A DNA stretch of 64,000 nt, taken from NCBI RefSeq assembly GCF_900323885.1, contig NZ_OOHJ01000022.1, forward strand, positions 1,736,001 through 1,800,000. The letters run 5' to 3'. Origin of the DNA: [Actinomadura] parvosata subsp. kistnae (GTDB lineage Bacteria > Actinomycetota > Actinomycetes > Streptosporangiales > Streptosporangiaceae). Every line of letters begins with the position of its first letter. Within the stretch, counting starts at the first letter, position 1. Under the pieces are notes generated by a model that made no database searches, was not told where the DNA came from, and worked only from the letters and a program-made list of their open reading frames with translations. Positions 54,201-63,205 of this stretch are shown piece by piece. The position numbers and the translations under genes were made by a program.

Positions 54201-54953
54201 TCAGGTGAGGTCGTAGACGGCGCCGCTGCGCGCCAGCTCCACCGGCCCCGAGTAGCCGCCGTCCAAGGCTTCTTCCAGGACGGTGGCCTGGTCGTTCCAC
54301 GGCACGAGGTGGGTCAGCACGAGCTTGCCCACGTCGGCCTTGGCGGCGTGCTCGGCCGCCTGGCGGCCGGTCAGGTGCAGGCCGGGCGGCAGGTCGGGGC
54401 CCTCGACGAACGACGCCTCGCACAGCAGCAGGTCGGTGCCGGCGGCCAGCTTGACCAGCTCGTTCGACTCGCCGGTGTCGCCGGAGTAGGCCACGCTCGC
54501 GGAGCCGTTGGCGACGCGGAACCCGTAGGCCTCGACGGGGTGGTTGACCAGGCCGGCGGTGAGGGTGAACGGCCCGATCTCGTACGAGCCGGGTGTGAGC
54601 GCGACGAAGTCGAACGCGGTCTCCAGCCCCGGCTCCTCGGGCATGCCGTAGGCGGCGGCCAGCCGGGCGGGCGCGCCGGCGGGCGCGTAGACGGGCAGGG
54701 CGGGGTACGGCGCCGCGGGCCCGTAGGTGCGGGCCACGTGGTAGCCGCAGATGTCGAGGCAGTGGTCGGCGTGCAGGTGCGATAGGCAGATGGCGTCCAC
54801 GTCGTACAGGCCGATGTGGCGTTGGAGCGCGCCCAGCGACCCGCTGCCGAGGTCGAGCAGCAGCCTGAACCCGTCGGCTTCGAGAAGGTAGCAGGACGCG
54901 GGGCTGTCGGGGCCGGGGTAGCTCCCGGAGCAGCCGACGATGGTCACCTTCAT
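54201..54953 (-). CDS. MBL-fold metallo-hydrolase (cyclic-nucleotide phosphodiesterase/RNase Z-like)
   Basis: 250 residues. GSYPGPDSPASCYLLEADGF, metal ligands HLHADHCLDICGYH, SGDTGES and HTGR-like HLTGRQAAEHAAK, and a final HLVPW. Same place as Mycobacterium Rv1339, next to murI. Rv1339 is reported as a cyclic-AMP phosphodiesterase, so a similar role is possible. Overlaps murI by four bases. Confidence 0.9.
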   Translation of the reverse strand: MKVTIVGCSGSYPGPDSPASCYLLEADGFRLLLDLGSGSLGALQRHIGLYDVDAICLSHLHADHCLDICGYHVARTYGPAAPYPALPVYAPAGAPARLAAAYGMPEEPGLETAFDFVALTPGSYEIGPFTLTAGLVNHPVEAYGFRVANGSASVAYSGDTGESNELVKLAAGTDLLLCEASFVEGPDLPPGLHLTGRQAAEHAAKADVGKLVLTHLVPWNDQATVLEEALDGGYSGPVELARSGAVYDLT

Positions 54954-55774
54954 GTGGGCCTCCCGTTATAGGTAGTACCCCCCACTGGTGCGACTTCGAC
55001 CACATCGATCTCCGGGCCCAGGAAGCGTCGCCCGAGCCGGGCGAAGAGCAGGGAGTCGCCGGTGGCGCGGAAGCGGTGCCGGGGGGTGGCCTCGCTTCCC
55101 GCCGCCAGACCGCGGTCGTGCAGGATCCGGTAGACGTCCTTGGCCGTCTCGTCGGCGCTGGAGATCAGCGTCACCCCTTCGCCGGCGACGTAGGAGATGG
55201 CGCCGGTGAGCAGCGGGTAGTGGGTGCAGCCGAGGATGAGCGTGTCGCACCCGGCGGCCCTGATGGGCTCCAGGTACTCGCGCACGGCCTCGATGACCTC
55301 GTCGCTCATCGTCTCGCCGCGCTCGACGTAGTCGACCAGGCGTGGGGCGGCCACGCCGGTGAGCTGGACGTCGGGCGCCGCCGTGAAGGCGTCGTGGTAG
55401 GCCATGGAGTCGATGGTGGCCCTGGTGGCGATCACGCCGACCTTGCCGTTGCGGGTGGCGCGGACGGCGCGCCGGGTGGCCGGCATGATCACTTCGACGA
55501 CGGGCACGTCGTACCGCTCGCGGGCGTCGCGCAGCACGGCGGAGCTGGCGCTGTTGCACGCGATCACGAGCATCTTGACGTCCTGCTCGACCAGGTGGTC
55601 CATGACCTCCAGCGCGTACGCGCGCAGCTGCGCGAGGCTTTTGGGCCCGTACGGCTGGTGGGCCGTGTCGGCCACGTAGGTGATGGATTCGTGAGGGAGC
55701 TGGTCGATGATCGCGCGTGCGACCGTCAGGCCGCCGACCCCGCTGTCGAAGATCCCAATACTCGCGTCCGGCAC
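54950..55774 (-). CDS. murI: glutamate racemase
   Basis: 274 residues. GIFDSGVGGLTVARAI, the two catalytic Cys in VIACNSASSAVLR and LGCTHYPLLT, and PYGPKS. It makes D-glutamate for peptidoglycan. GTG start at 55774. First gene of the murI-MBL pair; rph and rdgB follow after an MFS gene on the other strand. Confidence 0.97.
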   Translation of the reverse strand: MPDASIGIFDSGVGGLTVARAIIDQLPHESITYVADTAHQPYGPKSLAQLRAYALEVMDHLVEQDVKMLVIACNSASSAVLRDARERYDVPVVEVIMPATRRAVRATRNGKVGVIATRATIDSMAYHDAFTAAPDVQLTGVAAPRLVDYVERGETMSDEVIEAVREYLEPIRAAGCDTLILGCTHYPLLTGAISYVAGEGVTLISSADETAKDVYRILHDRGLAAGSEATPRHRFRATGDSLLFARLGRRFLGPEIDVVEVAPVGGTTYNGRPT

Positions 55775-55914
55775 GCTCTAGAGGGTAGGCGACCTGCACG
55801 ATCAACACTGCGTAAGAATGCTCACACTGTGCCGCGTGTGGCGGAAAATGATGTTGCCTTGCTCACAGCGGACCCGCGGAAGGCACCCGGAACGCGCTCA
55901 TAAAGCGCGAAATT

Positions 55915-56706
55915 TCACCCTCTTCCGACCCGGGCGAGCTGGCGCGACTGGGCGACGAGCCGCCCGGTCGAGTCGCGCACCTCCACCTCCTCGTCGAACC
56001 AGCCGTCGGCGACCAGCCGGCCGCTGCCGAGCAGCGTCAGCCACCCGGGCGCGGGCAGCGCGCGCAGGTGCCAGGTGAGGTCCACGGTGGGCGCCCAGCC
56101 GCGCCCGCCGGCGGAGAACACGACGGGCGGCAGCGCGTCCACGGCCAGCGCCAGCACGTACGGGTCGGGGTCCTGCGGCTCGGCCATCCTGAAGTACGCC
56201 CGCGACTCCGGCCGGCCGGTGGGCTCGCCCTTGAGCCAGCCGATCGTGGGCGGGTCGAAGAGCAGGTCCATCTGGGCGTTCAAGGTCATGCCGGACTCGG
56301 GCTTCGGGTCGGGCAGCTTGGCGCAGTCCTCGATCGGGGGCATGGCGTGCGCGGGCGCGCCACTGTAGACGGGCTCGACGTCGGCAAGTGTGGCCGTCGT
56401 GATCAGCCCCTCGATCTTCGCCACGCCGTCCTGCACCAGCGTCGCCCTGGCGAACGCGGCCGTCCGGCCCGCCTTCAGCGGCTCGATCCTGACCTGCGCG
56501 GGCCCGGGGACCGGCGCCTTCAGGAACTGCGCCGTCTGACTCACGGGGTGCTCGAACGGCGAGGCGTCCACCGCCGCGCGCAGGATCACGGCCATGAGGT
56601 AGCCGCCGTTGAGCGGGCCGCCGATCGCGTATCCGGGGTCGAGACACACGTCGTAGGTGTTCTCGTCGACCCTGATCGCCTGCGTGGCCTCGTCGAACTT
56701 GGTCAT
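55915..56706 (-). CDS. double-hotdog acyl-CoA thioesterase-like protein
   Basis: 263 residues. Two hotdog halves: PGYAIGGPLNGGYLMAVILRAAVDA (with the N-terminal signature) and WAPTVDLTWHLRALP. Typical of actinobacterial thioesterase-family proteins; acyl substrate not known. A palindromic site (56722-56740) lies 16-34 bp upstream. Confidence 0.85.
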   Translation of the reverse strand: MTKFDEATQAIRVDENTYDVCLDPGYAIGGPLNGGYLMAVILRAAVDASPFEHPVSQTAQFLKAPVPGPAQVRIEPLKAGRTAAFARATLVQDGVAKIEGLITTATLADVEPVYSGAPAHAMPPIEDCAKLPDPKPESGMTLNAQMDLLFDPPTIGWLKGEPTGRPESRAYFRMAEPQDPDPYVLALAVDALPPVVFSAGGRGWAPTVDLTWHLRALPAPGWLTLLGSGRLVADGWFDEEVEVRDSTGRLVAQSRQLARVGRG

Positions 56707-56721
56707 CCGCCCTGCCTCATA

Positions 56722-56740
56722 TCTGGAACTATGTTCTAGA
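56722..56740. promoter_or_regulatory. palindromic operator upstream of the thioesterase gene
   Basis: TCTGGAACTATGTTCTAGA, an imperfect 19-bp palindrome with arms TCT-x-GAAC / GTTC-x-AGA, just upstream of the thioesterase start. It is in the expected place for a TetR-type repressor; no regulator is adjacent. Confidence 0.55.
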
Positions 56741-56808
56741 CACTCTAGAGCATTCTTCCCTCAGCGCGCCTACCTGCGAAAACGTGATTCGGCTGACAAC
56801 GTTTGATC

Positions 56809-57135
56809 ATGGCAAGTGTCACCGAACTCATCGGACAGTCCGTTTGGGACTCCAACGGGGTGTGGGTCGGTTTCGTGGTGGACATCCGGGTCGTCAGGCA
56901 CAGGGGCGAGCTCCAGCAGAGCCACACGGTCTACGGCCTGGTCGTCTCCAGCCGCCGCGCCCCGCTCCTGCTCGGCCTCACCCGTGATCGTCAGGGCCGA
57001 TCGGCCTGGTTCTCCCGCACGCTGGCGCGCCTGGTCTACGCCGGCTGCACGTTCGTGCCCTGGGAGAACGTCACCGACTACGGGGACGGCGAGGTGCACA
57101 TCGGTGTCCTGAGAAAAGAGCTGAACCGGGTCTAA
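56809..57135 (+). CDS. small PRC-barrel-like protein
   Basis: 108 residues. ELIGQSVWDSNGVWVGFVVDIRVVRH and VYGLVVSSRRAPLLLGLTR resemble a PRC-barrel domain. Such proteins often help RNA or photosynthetic complexes assemble; no specific role can be given. No ribosome site before ATG 56809, so it may be leaderless. Confidence 0.7.
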   Translation: MASVTELIGQSVWDSNGVWVGFVVDIRVVRHRGELQQSHTVYGLVVSSRRAPLLLGLTRDRQGRSAWFSRTLARLVYAGCTFVPWENVTDYGDGEVHIGVLRKELNRV

Positions 57136-57220
57136 TTCCAACTTCAGCACATTGCAAGCGCTCGTCTAGCAACATCAGCTACTTTCTCTGTGGTCAAAAG
57201 TCCACATTGTGAGTTGAGTG

Positions 57221-59170
57221 ATGTCTGCGAACAATCCCCCCTATGGCCAGGATCCTGACCGGACCACGGCGTACAACTGGAACCAGGGGCAGCAGCCGGA
57301 GCAGCAGCCGACGGCTCAGTATCCGGGCCCGCCCTACCCGCCGCAGCAGCCGTACCAGCAGCAGCAGTACGGCCAGCCGCAGTACGACGCTCAAGGTCAG
57401 GGTGCCTACGGCCAGCAGGCGTCCTACGGCCAGCAGCCCCCCTACGGCCCCCAGCAGGGCCAGCCGCAGTACGGCCAGCAGCAGCCCTCCTACGGCGGCG
57501 CGCCCCAGTACGGCGGCCAGCAGCCCCAGCAGGGCTGGCAGCAGGACCAGGGCGGCTGGCAGCAGCAGCAACCGCAGCAGGGCTGGCAGGAGCAGGCCGG
57601 CTGGCAACAGCAGCAGCAGGCACACCAGCAGCAGGGCGGCTGGCAGCAGGAGCAGGGCTGGCAGCAGCAGGCCCAGTACGAGCAGGGCGGCTGGCAGCAC
57701 CAGGGCCCCGAGGGCTTCGGCCAGCCGGAGCCGGCGAAGAAGGGCCGCAAGGGCTGGGTGATCGCCATCGCGGCGGCACTCGCCGTGGTCCTGCTCGGCG
57801 GCGGCGCCGTCTGGGCCGTGGGCACCTTCGGCGGCGGCGGCACGCAGCCGAACGACGTGCTGCCCGCGAACTCGATCGCCTACGCCCGCCTCGACCTGGA
57901 CCCGGCCGCGAACCAGAAGCTGGCGCTGTTCCAGCTCGCCAGGAAGTTCACGGTCACCAAGAACTCCTTCTCCGGCGAGGACCCGCGCAAGGCGCTGTTC
58001 GACCTGATCAACGAGCAGGACGCCGACAGCAAGCTCGACTTCGCCAAGGACGTGGACCCGTGGCTGGGCAGCCGGGTCGGCTTCGCCGCCGTCCCCTCCG
58101 GCAAGGAGCAGCCCGACTTCGCGGTGGCCGTGCAGGTCAAGGACCAGGAGGCGGCCAAGGCCGGCATCGCCAAGCTCATGGACGGCGACAAGTACGGCCT
58201 CGCCTTCCGCGAGGACTACGCGCTGCTCAGCTCGACGCAGGCGCTGGCCGACAAGTACGCCACGACCGAGGGCAGCCTCTCGGACAACGCCGAGTTCAGC
58301 GAGGACATGGGCGCGGTCGGCGAGCAGGGCGTGCTGTCGTTCTGGGCCGACATGGGCGGCCTGATGGACCTGGCCAAGAAGACGATCCCGGCCGAGCAGC
58401 AGGCGGCGGTCGACCAGGTGAAGGACGCCCGGTTCGCGGGCGCGCTGCGCTTCGACAGCGCCTACGTGGAGCTGGCCGGCATCGTGCGCGGCGCCAAGGG
58501 CATGACCCCGCAGGGCGACCTGCCGAAGGCCAACCTCGGCACCCTGCCCGCCTCCACGGCCGGCGCGCTGTCGATCTCGGGCCTCGACCAGGTCGTCACC
58601 AAGCAGTGGGCCGAGATCGAGAAGCAGGCCACGGCGGCCGGCAGCACCGAGATCAGCCAGATGCTGCAGCAGGCCAAGACCCAGTTCGGCCTGGAGCTGC
58701 CCGGTGACCTGGCCACCGTCTTCGGCAAGAACTTCACGATCGCCGTGGACGGCGAGGGCCTGGACAGCGACCAGATCAAGGGCGGCGTGCGGGTCATGAC
58801 CGACCCGGCCAAGGCGCAGGCCGTCATCGACAAGGTGCAGGCGGCGCTGACCCAGCAGGGCGCGACGGCCCCGCAGATCGCCAAGGTCTCCGGTGACGGC
58901 GTCTTCACGGTGGCGACGACCGACGAGTACGCCAAGAAGCTGGCCGCGGAGGGCACGCTGGGCGACTCGGAGACGTTCCAGACCGCGATCCCCAACGCGG
59001 CCGACGTGAACTACGCGCTGTTCGTGGACCTGGACAAGGTGGAGAAGCTCTACCTCGCCTCCATGGACGGCGACGACAAGGCCAACCTCCAGGTGCTGCG
59101 CGCGGTGGGACTGAGCGGCACGCAGACCGACACCGAGGCGACGTTCTCGCTGCGGCTGCTGTTCAACTAG
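57221..59170 (+). CDS. Gln-rich N-terminal low-complexity DUF3352 membrane protein
   Basis: 649 residues. Residues about 9-175 are Gln/Tyr/Gly/Trp-rich with repeated YGQQ and GWQQ motifs. A membrane helix (GWVIAIAAALAVVLLGGGAVWAVG, 179-202) follows, then a DUF3352 domain (about 215-640; VLPANSIAYARLDLDPAANQKL, DLATVFGKNFTIAVDGE). The protein is anchored with the low-complexity end inside. DUF3352 function unknown. The disordered end may drive clustering. Confidence 0.88.
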   Translation: MSANNPPYGQDPDRTTAYNWNQGQQPEQQPTAQYPGPPYPPQQPYQQQQYGQPQYDAQGQGAYGQQASYGQQPPYGPQQGQPQYGQQQPSYGGAPQYGGQQPQQGWQQDQGGWQQQQPQQGWQEQAGWQQQQQAHQQQGGWQQEQGWQQQAQYEQGGWQHQGPEGFGQPEPAKKGRKGWVIAIAAALAVVLLGGGAVWAVGTFGGGGTQPNDVLPANSIAYARLDLDPAANQKLALFQLARKFTVTKNSFSGEDPRKALFDLINEQDADSKLDFAKDVDPWLGSRVGFAAVPSGKEQPDFAVAVQVKDQEAAKAGIAKLMDGDKYGLAFREDYALLSSTQALADKYATTEGSLSDNAEFSEDMGAVGEQGVLSFWADMGGLMDLAKKTIPAEQQAAVDQVKDARFAGALRFDSAYVELAGIVRGAKGMTPQGDLPKANLGTLPASTAGALSISGLDQVVTKQWAEIEKQATAAGSTEISQMLQQAKTQFGLELPGDLATVFGKNFTIAVDGEGLDSDQIKGGVRVMTDPAKAQAVIDKVQAALTQQGATAPQIAKVSGDGVFTVATTDEYAKKLAAEGTLGDSETFQTAIPNAADVNYALFVDLDKVEKLYLASMDGDDKANLQVLRAVGLSGTQTDTEATFSLRLLFN

Positions 59171-59184
59171 ACGAGCTACGACGA

Positions 59185-59218
59185 AAGGGCGGCCGGTCGA
59201 CGAGGACCGGCCGCCCTT
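59185..59218. terminator. bidirectional terminator between DUF3352 and cysM
   Basis: Perfect 14-bp stem AAGGGCGGCCGGTC / GACCGGCCGCCCTT with loop GACGAG, 14 bp after one stop and 9 bp before the other. The gene pair is convergent. Confidence 0.88.
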
Positions 59219-59227
59219 CGCTCGTTC

Positions 59228-60175
59228 TCAGGCCCAGAGCTGGCCTTCCAGCCGCTCTTCCGCCTCCTCCAGGGTGCCCTCGTAGGCGCCCGTGGACAGG
59301 TACTTCCAGCCGCCGTCGGCCACGACGAACACGACGTCGGCCCGCTCGCCCGCCTTGACGGCCTTCCTGGCCACGCCCAGCGCGGCGTGCAGCGCGGCCC
59401 CGGTCGAGACGCCGGCGAAGATGCCCTCGGAGGCCAGCAGCTCGCGGGTGCGGCGCAGCGCGTCGGCCGAGCCCACCGAGAAGCGGGTGGTCAGCACCGA
59501 CTCGTCGTAGAGCTCGGGGATGAACCCCTCGTCGACGTTGCGCAGCCCGTAGACCAGCTCGCCGTACCGCGGCTCGGCCGCCACGATCTGGACGCCGGGC
59601 ACCCGCTCGCGCAGGAACCGCCCGACCCCCATGAGCGTGCCGGTCGTGCCGAGCCCGGCCACGAAGTGGGTGACCGTGGGCAGGTCGTCGAGGATCTCGG
59701 GACCGGTGGTCTCGTAGTGGGCGCGCCAGTTGGCCGGGTTGCCGTACTGGTAGAGCATCACCCAGTCGGGGTGCTCGGCGGCCAGCCCCTTGGCCACCCG
59801 CACGGCCTCGTTGGAGCCGCCCGCGGCGGGCGAGGAGATGATCTCCGCGCCCCACATGCGCAGGAGCTGGCGGCGCTCCTCAGAGGTGTTCTCCGGCATC
59901 ACGCAGATCAGCTTGTAGCCCTTGAGCTTGGCCGACATGGCCAGCGAGATGCCGGTGTTGCCGCTGGTCGGCTCGAGGATCGTGCAGCCCGGCGTGAGCA
60001 GGCCGTCCTTCTCCGCCTCCTGGATCATCCAGAGGGCCGGGCGGTCCTTGATCGAGCCGGTCGGGTTGCGGTCTTCCAGCTTGGCCCAGATCCGCACGTC
60101 GGCGGAGGGGGACAGCCTCGGCAACCCGACCAGGGGCGTGCGGCCGACCGAGTCGATCAGTGAGTCGAAACGCAT
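59228..60175 (-). CDS. cysM: CysO-type cysteine synthase CysM
   Basis: 315 residues. PLP Lys in LEDRNPTGSIKDRPAL, EPTSGNTGISLAMSAK, GLGTTGTLMGVGRFLRE and SVGSADALR. It lies 1 bp after cysO, and the family uses the CysO thiocarboxylate as sulfur donor, making cysteine from O-phosphoserine or related compounds. Confidence 0.95.
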   Translation of the reverse strand: MRFDSLIDSVGRTPLVGLPRLSPSADVRIWAKLEDRNPTGSIKDRPALWMIQEAEKDGLLTPGCTILEPTSGNTGISLAMSAKLKGYKLICVMPENTSEERRQLLRMWGAEIISSPAAGGSNEAVRVAKGLAAEHPDWVMLYQYGNPANWRAHYETTGPEILDDLPTVTHFVAGLGTTGTLMGVGRFLRERVPGVQIVAAEPRYGELVYGLRNVDEGFIPELYDESVLTTRFSVGSADALRRTRELLASEGIFAGVSTGAALHAALGVARKAVKAGERADVVFVVADGGWKYLSTGAYEGTLEEAEERLEGQLWA

Positions 60176-60176
60176 G

Positions 60177-60449
60177 TCACCCGCCGGCGACTGCGGGAAG
60201 CACGGTCACCGTGTCGCCGTCGGACACCGGCGTGCCGAGGCCGCCGAGGAAGCGCACGTCCTCGTCGTTGAGGTAGACGTTGACGAAGCGGCGCAGGCTG
60301 CCGTCGTCGACGAGGCGCTCCTTGATGCCGGGGTGACGGGACTCAAGGTTGGCGATCAGCTCTTCGAGCGTCGCGCCCTCGGCGTTCACGGCCTTGGCGC
60401 CGTCGGTGTAGTTACGCAGGATGGTCGGAATGCGAACCTCGATGGCCAT
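60177..60449 (-). CDS. cysO: CysO sulfur-carrier protein (MoaD/ThiS fold)
   Basis: 90 residues from ATG 60449. MAIEVRIPTILRNYTDGAK opens a ubiquitin-like fold; the C-terminus is TVLPAVAGG, the double glycine that is thiocarboxylated. It carries sulfur to CysM. Confidence 0.95.
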   Translation of the reverse strand: MAIEVRIPTILRNYTDGAKAVNAEGATLEELIANLESRHPGIKERLVDDGSLRRFVNVYLNDEDVRFLGGLGTPVSDGDTVTVLPAVAGG

Positions 60450-60522
60450 CTCGGTCAGTCTCCTCAGGTCAGGTCGTCGTCCCATCGGCATGCAACACCG
60501 ATGGCTGGATGCGGATTCCGAG

Positions 60523-60594
60523 TCAGCGACAGTCGTAGACGACGACAGCAGGAGTGTGGGCGAAGAGGAAGCTCTGCACCGGCCTGACCATCAT
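60523..60594 (-). CDS. 23-residue mini-ORF between mec and cysO
   Basis: Encodes MMVRPVQSFLFAHTPAVVVYDCR. The ATG overlaps the mec stop (ATGA), and a second ATG follows. A single Cys codon lies next to last. It resembles actinobacterial leader peptides with Cys near the end that sense cysteine by attenuation. There is no attenuator hairpin I can point to with confidence. It is too short for a normal gene call. Confidence 0.55.
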   Translation of the reverse strand: MMVRPVQSFLFAHTPAVVVYDCR

Positions 60595-60992
60595 GGGAGA
60601 AACCTTACCTCTTCCTCCGTGACGACACCGTCGAGGATGCGGTAGGAGCGGAACTCCACCTCGTGCTCGTCCCTGGTGGAGACCAGCACGTAGTGGGCGC
60701 CGGGCTCGGAGGCGTAGGAGATGTCGGTGCGCGACGGGTACGCCTCGGTGGCCGTGTGGGAGTGGTAGATGACGACCGGCTCCTCGTCGCGGTCGTCCAT
60801 CTCCCGCCACACCCGGAGCTGCTCCAGCGAGTCGAAGCGGTAGAAGGTGGGGGAACGCTCGGCGTTCTCCATCGGGATGAAGCGCTCGGGCACGCCGTCC
60901 TTGCCCGCGATGACGCCGCACGCCTCGTCGGGGTGATCGGCCCGGGCGTGCGCGACGATCTTGTCAACCAGTTCCTGCGAGATCGACAGCAT
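60591..60992 (-). CDS. mec: Mec-type JAMM metallopeptidase (M67)
   Basis: 133 residues. JAMM motif HSHTATEAYPSRTD with zinc ligands and the Glu in DHPDEACGVIAG. It removes cysteine from the C-terminus of CysO to release free cysteine and CysO. The full set mec-cysO-cysM is present. Confidence 0.93.
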   Translation of the reverse strand: MLSISQELVDKIVAHARADHPDEACGVIAGKDGVPERFIPMENAERSPTFYRFDSLEQLRVWREMDDRDEEPVVIYHSHTATEAYPSRTDISYASEPGAHYVLVSTRDEHEVEFRSYRILDGVVTEEEVRFLP

Positions 60993-61001
60993 GCCCGGAA
61001 G

Positions 61002-61526
61002 TTACCAGAGCGCCCGGAGCAGGCTGTCCTGGAGGTAGGTCAGCCAGTCGTAGGTCACGTAGGCCGGGTAACGGGGGTCGTCCTCCGACATCACGGCGAT
61101 CTCGTCGTGCACCTCTTCGGTCACGTCGAGCTTGGTGCCGAGCGTCAGGCGCAGGTCGTTGAGCGCGCGCAGCCACGCCTGCGCCTGCTCGGCCGTCAGC
61201 TCGAAGCGGCCCGAGCGGGCGGTCTCGTGCACGGTCTGCGCGTCGGCCCGCTTGCCGTCGCGCAGCGTCGCCTCGGTGTAGCGGCGGAACTCCACCGACT
61301 CCTTCTCGTCCTCGTAGGCCGACGGGAACAGCCTGGCCAGCACCGGGTCGGACGGCGCCGTGCCGTCGCCGATGCCGAGGGCCCGCTCCAGCGGGTCGTC
61401 GCTGGTGCGCCCCGGCGAGACGATGCCGAGCATCATGGAGACGAGCGAGCGCAGCAGCGAGACCTCCGGGGCCTCGAACTCCGCCACGACGCCGCCGTTC
61501 TTCCCCCGCGAGAACCCCGAACTCAC
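61002..61526 (-). CDS. DUF2017 domain protein
   Basis: 174 residues from GTG 61526 (GAGG eight bases upstream). EVSLLRSLVSMMLGIVSPGRTSDDPLERALGIG and the C-terminal YVTYDWLTYLQDSLLRALW are family blocks. Unknown function; always near clpS in actinobacteria. Confidence 0.9.
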   Translation of the reverse strand: MSSGFSRGKNGGVVAEFEAPEVSLLRSLVSMMLGIVSPGRTSDDPLERALGIGDGTAPSDPVLARLFPSAYEDEKESVEFRRYTEATLRDGKRADAQTVHETARSGRFELTAEQAQAWLRALNDLRLTLGTKLDVTEEVHDEIAVMSEDDPRYPAYVTYDWLTYLQDSLLRALW

Positions 61527-61566
61527 CGGTGCCGCCTCACTGACCTGCTCGTAGATCTCATACGAC

Positions 61567-61860
61567 TCACTTGACCGAGTCCGGCTGGACCGTCGCCCAC
61601 AGGCCGTAGGAGTGGAGAATCTGCACATCCCTTTCCATCTCCTCGCGCGTGCCACTGGACACGACAGCCTTGCCCTTGTGGTGCACGTCCAGCATCAGTT
61701 TCTCGGCCTTCTCCCGGGTGTAGCCGAAGACCGTTTGGAAGACATAGGTCACGTAGGACATGAGGTTGACGGGGTCGTTCCAGACGATGGTCACCCATGG
61801 CAGATCGGGCCGGACGTCCGATGACGGACGCTCGACGGCGATTGGAGAGGTGCTACCCAC
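61567..61860 (-). CDS. clpS: ClpS adaptor protein
   Basis: 97 residues. PWVTIVWNDPVNLMSYVTYVFQTVFGYTREKAEKLMLDVHHKGKAVVSSGTREEMERDVQ is the ClpS N-degron-binding fold cut short here; the full motif set (NDPVN, VHHKG, E..E.D) is present. It delivers N-degron substrates to ClpAP/ClpCP. Divergent from pncB; DUF2017 follows. Confidence 0.95.
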   Translation of the reverse strand: MGSTSPIAVERPSSDVRPDLPWVTIVWNDPVNLMSYVTYVFQTVFGYTREKAEKLMLDVHHKGKAVVSSGTREEMERDVQILHSYGLWATVQPDSVK

Positions 61861-61900
61861 ATCCCCGAGTCTGCCCTATCTGGGCCGTAGTCTTCGAGTC

Positions 61901-63190
61901 GTGACAATGACCATGAGCACTGCGTTGCTCACAGATCACTATGAGCTGACGATGCTGCAGGCCGCTCTGCGGAGCGGCGCTGCCCACAGACGGGCGGTCT
62001 TCGAGGTGTTCGCCCGCCACCTGCCGGGAGGCCGCCGTTACGGGGTTGTCGCCGGAACGGGACGTGTCCTCGACGAGCTCGAACGCTTCCGTTTCGGTGA
62101 CGATGAACTCACCTACCTGCGCGAGCGCGGGGTCGTGGACGAGGAGACTCTGGCGTTTCTGGCCGATTACCGCTTCTCCGGGAACATCTACGGCTATCGC
62201 GAGGGCGACCTCTATTTCCCCGCCTCCCCGATCATGGTGGTGGAGGGGACGTTCGCCGAGGCCGTGCTGCTGGAGACCGTCACCCTGTCGATCCTCAACC
62301 ACGACTGCGCGATCGCCTCCGCCGCCTCCCGCATGACCAACGCCGCCTGCGGGCGGCCGCTCATCGAGATGGGCTCGCGCCGCACCCACGAGGCCGCCGC
62401 GGTGGCCGCCGCCAGGGCCGCCTACATCGCCGGGTTCGCCTCCACCTCCAACCTGATGGCCGGACGCCTGTACGGGGTGCCCACGGCCGGTACGGCGGCG
62501 CACGCGTTCACCCTGCTGCACGACTCGGAGCGGGCCGCGTTCGAGGCCCAGATCGCCTCGCTGGGCCCGGAGACCACGCTGCTGGTCGACACCTACGACG
62601 TGCCCGCCGCCGTGCGCACGGCCGTCGAGCTGGCCGGCGACAAGCTCGGCGCGGTCCGCATCGACTCGGGCGACCTGGCCGCCGCGGCACAGGAGGTGCG
62701 CGAGCAGCTCGACGCGCTCGGCGCCTTCGACACCCGCATCCTCGTCACCTCCGACCTCGACGAGTACGCCATCGCCGCGCTCGCCGCCGCCCCCGTCGAC
62801 GGTTACGGCGTCGGCACCTCCCTGGTGACCGGCTCGGGCGTGCCGACGGCGGCCCTTGTCTACAAGCTGGTGGCGCGGGAGACGGCCACGGGCAAGCTGG
62901 AGGCGGTGGCCAAGCGCTCGGTGGGCAAGCCGTCGCGCGGGGGCCGCAAGGAGGCGTACCGGCTGCTCGACGAGCACGGCCACGCCGAGACCGAGCTGAT
63001 CACCACCGGTGACCACTCCCCCGAGGGCGGCATCCCCCTGCTGCACGAGCTGGTGCGCGACGGCGAGGTCGTCGGCCGCGAGCCCCTGACCGCCGCGCGC
63101 GAGCGGCACGCCGCCGCCGTCGCCACCCTCCCCCAGGAGGCCCTCCACCTCGGACGCGGGTACGCGGCGATCCCCACCGAATTCGCCTGA
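61901..63190 (+). CDS. pncB: nicotinate phosphoribosyltransferase
   Basis: 429 residues. LLTDHYELTMLQAALRSG, GMG-type MGSRRTHEAAAVAAARAAYIAGFASTSNLMAG, VDTYDVPAA and RIDSGDLAAAA are family blocks. It makes nicotinate mononucleotide for NAD salvage. The start is GTG 61901 or ATG 61907/61913. pncA follows after 15 bp. Confidence 0.95.
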   Translation: MTMTMSTALLTDHYELTMLQAALRSGAAHRRAVFEVFARHLPGGRRYGVVAGTGRVLDELERFRFGDDELTYLRERGVVDEETLAFLADYRFSGNIYGYREGDLYFPASPIMVVEGTFAEAVLLETVTLSILNHDCAIASAASRMTNAACGRPLIEMGSRRTHEAAAVAAARAAYIAGFASTSNLMAGRLYGVPTAGTAAHAFTLLHDSERAAFEAQIASLGPETTLLVDTYDVPAAVRTAVELAGDKLGAVRIDSGDLAAAAQEVREQLDALGAFDTRILVTSDLDEYAIAALAAAPVDGYGVGTSLVTGSGVPTAALVYKLVARETATGKLEAVAKRSVGKPSRGGRKEAYRLLDEHGHAETELITTGDHSPEGGIPLLHELVRDGEVVGREPLTAARERHAAAVATLPQEALHLGRGYAAIPTEFA

Positions 63191-63205
63191 CGTATCGTGC
63201 TGCCT

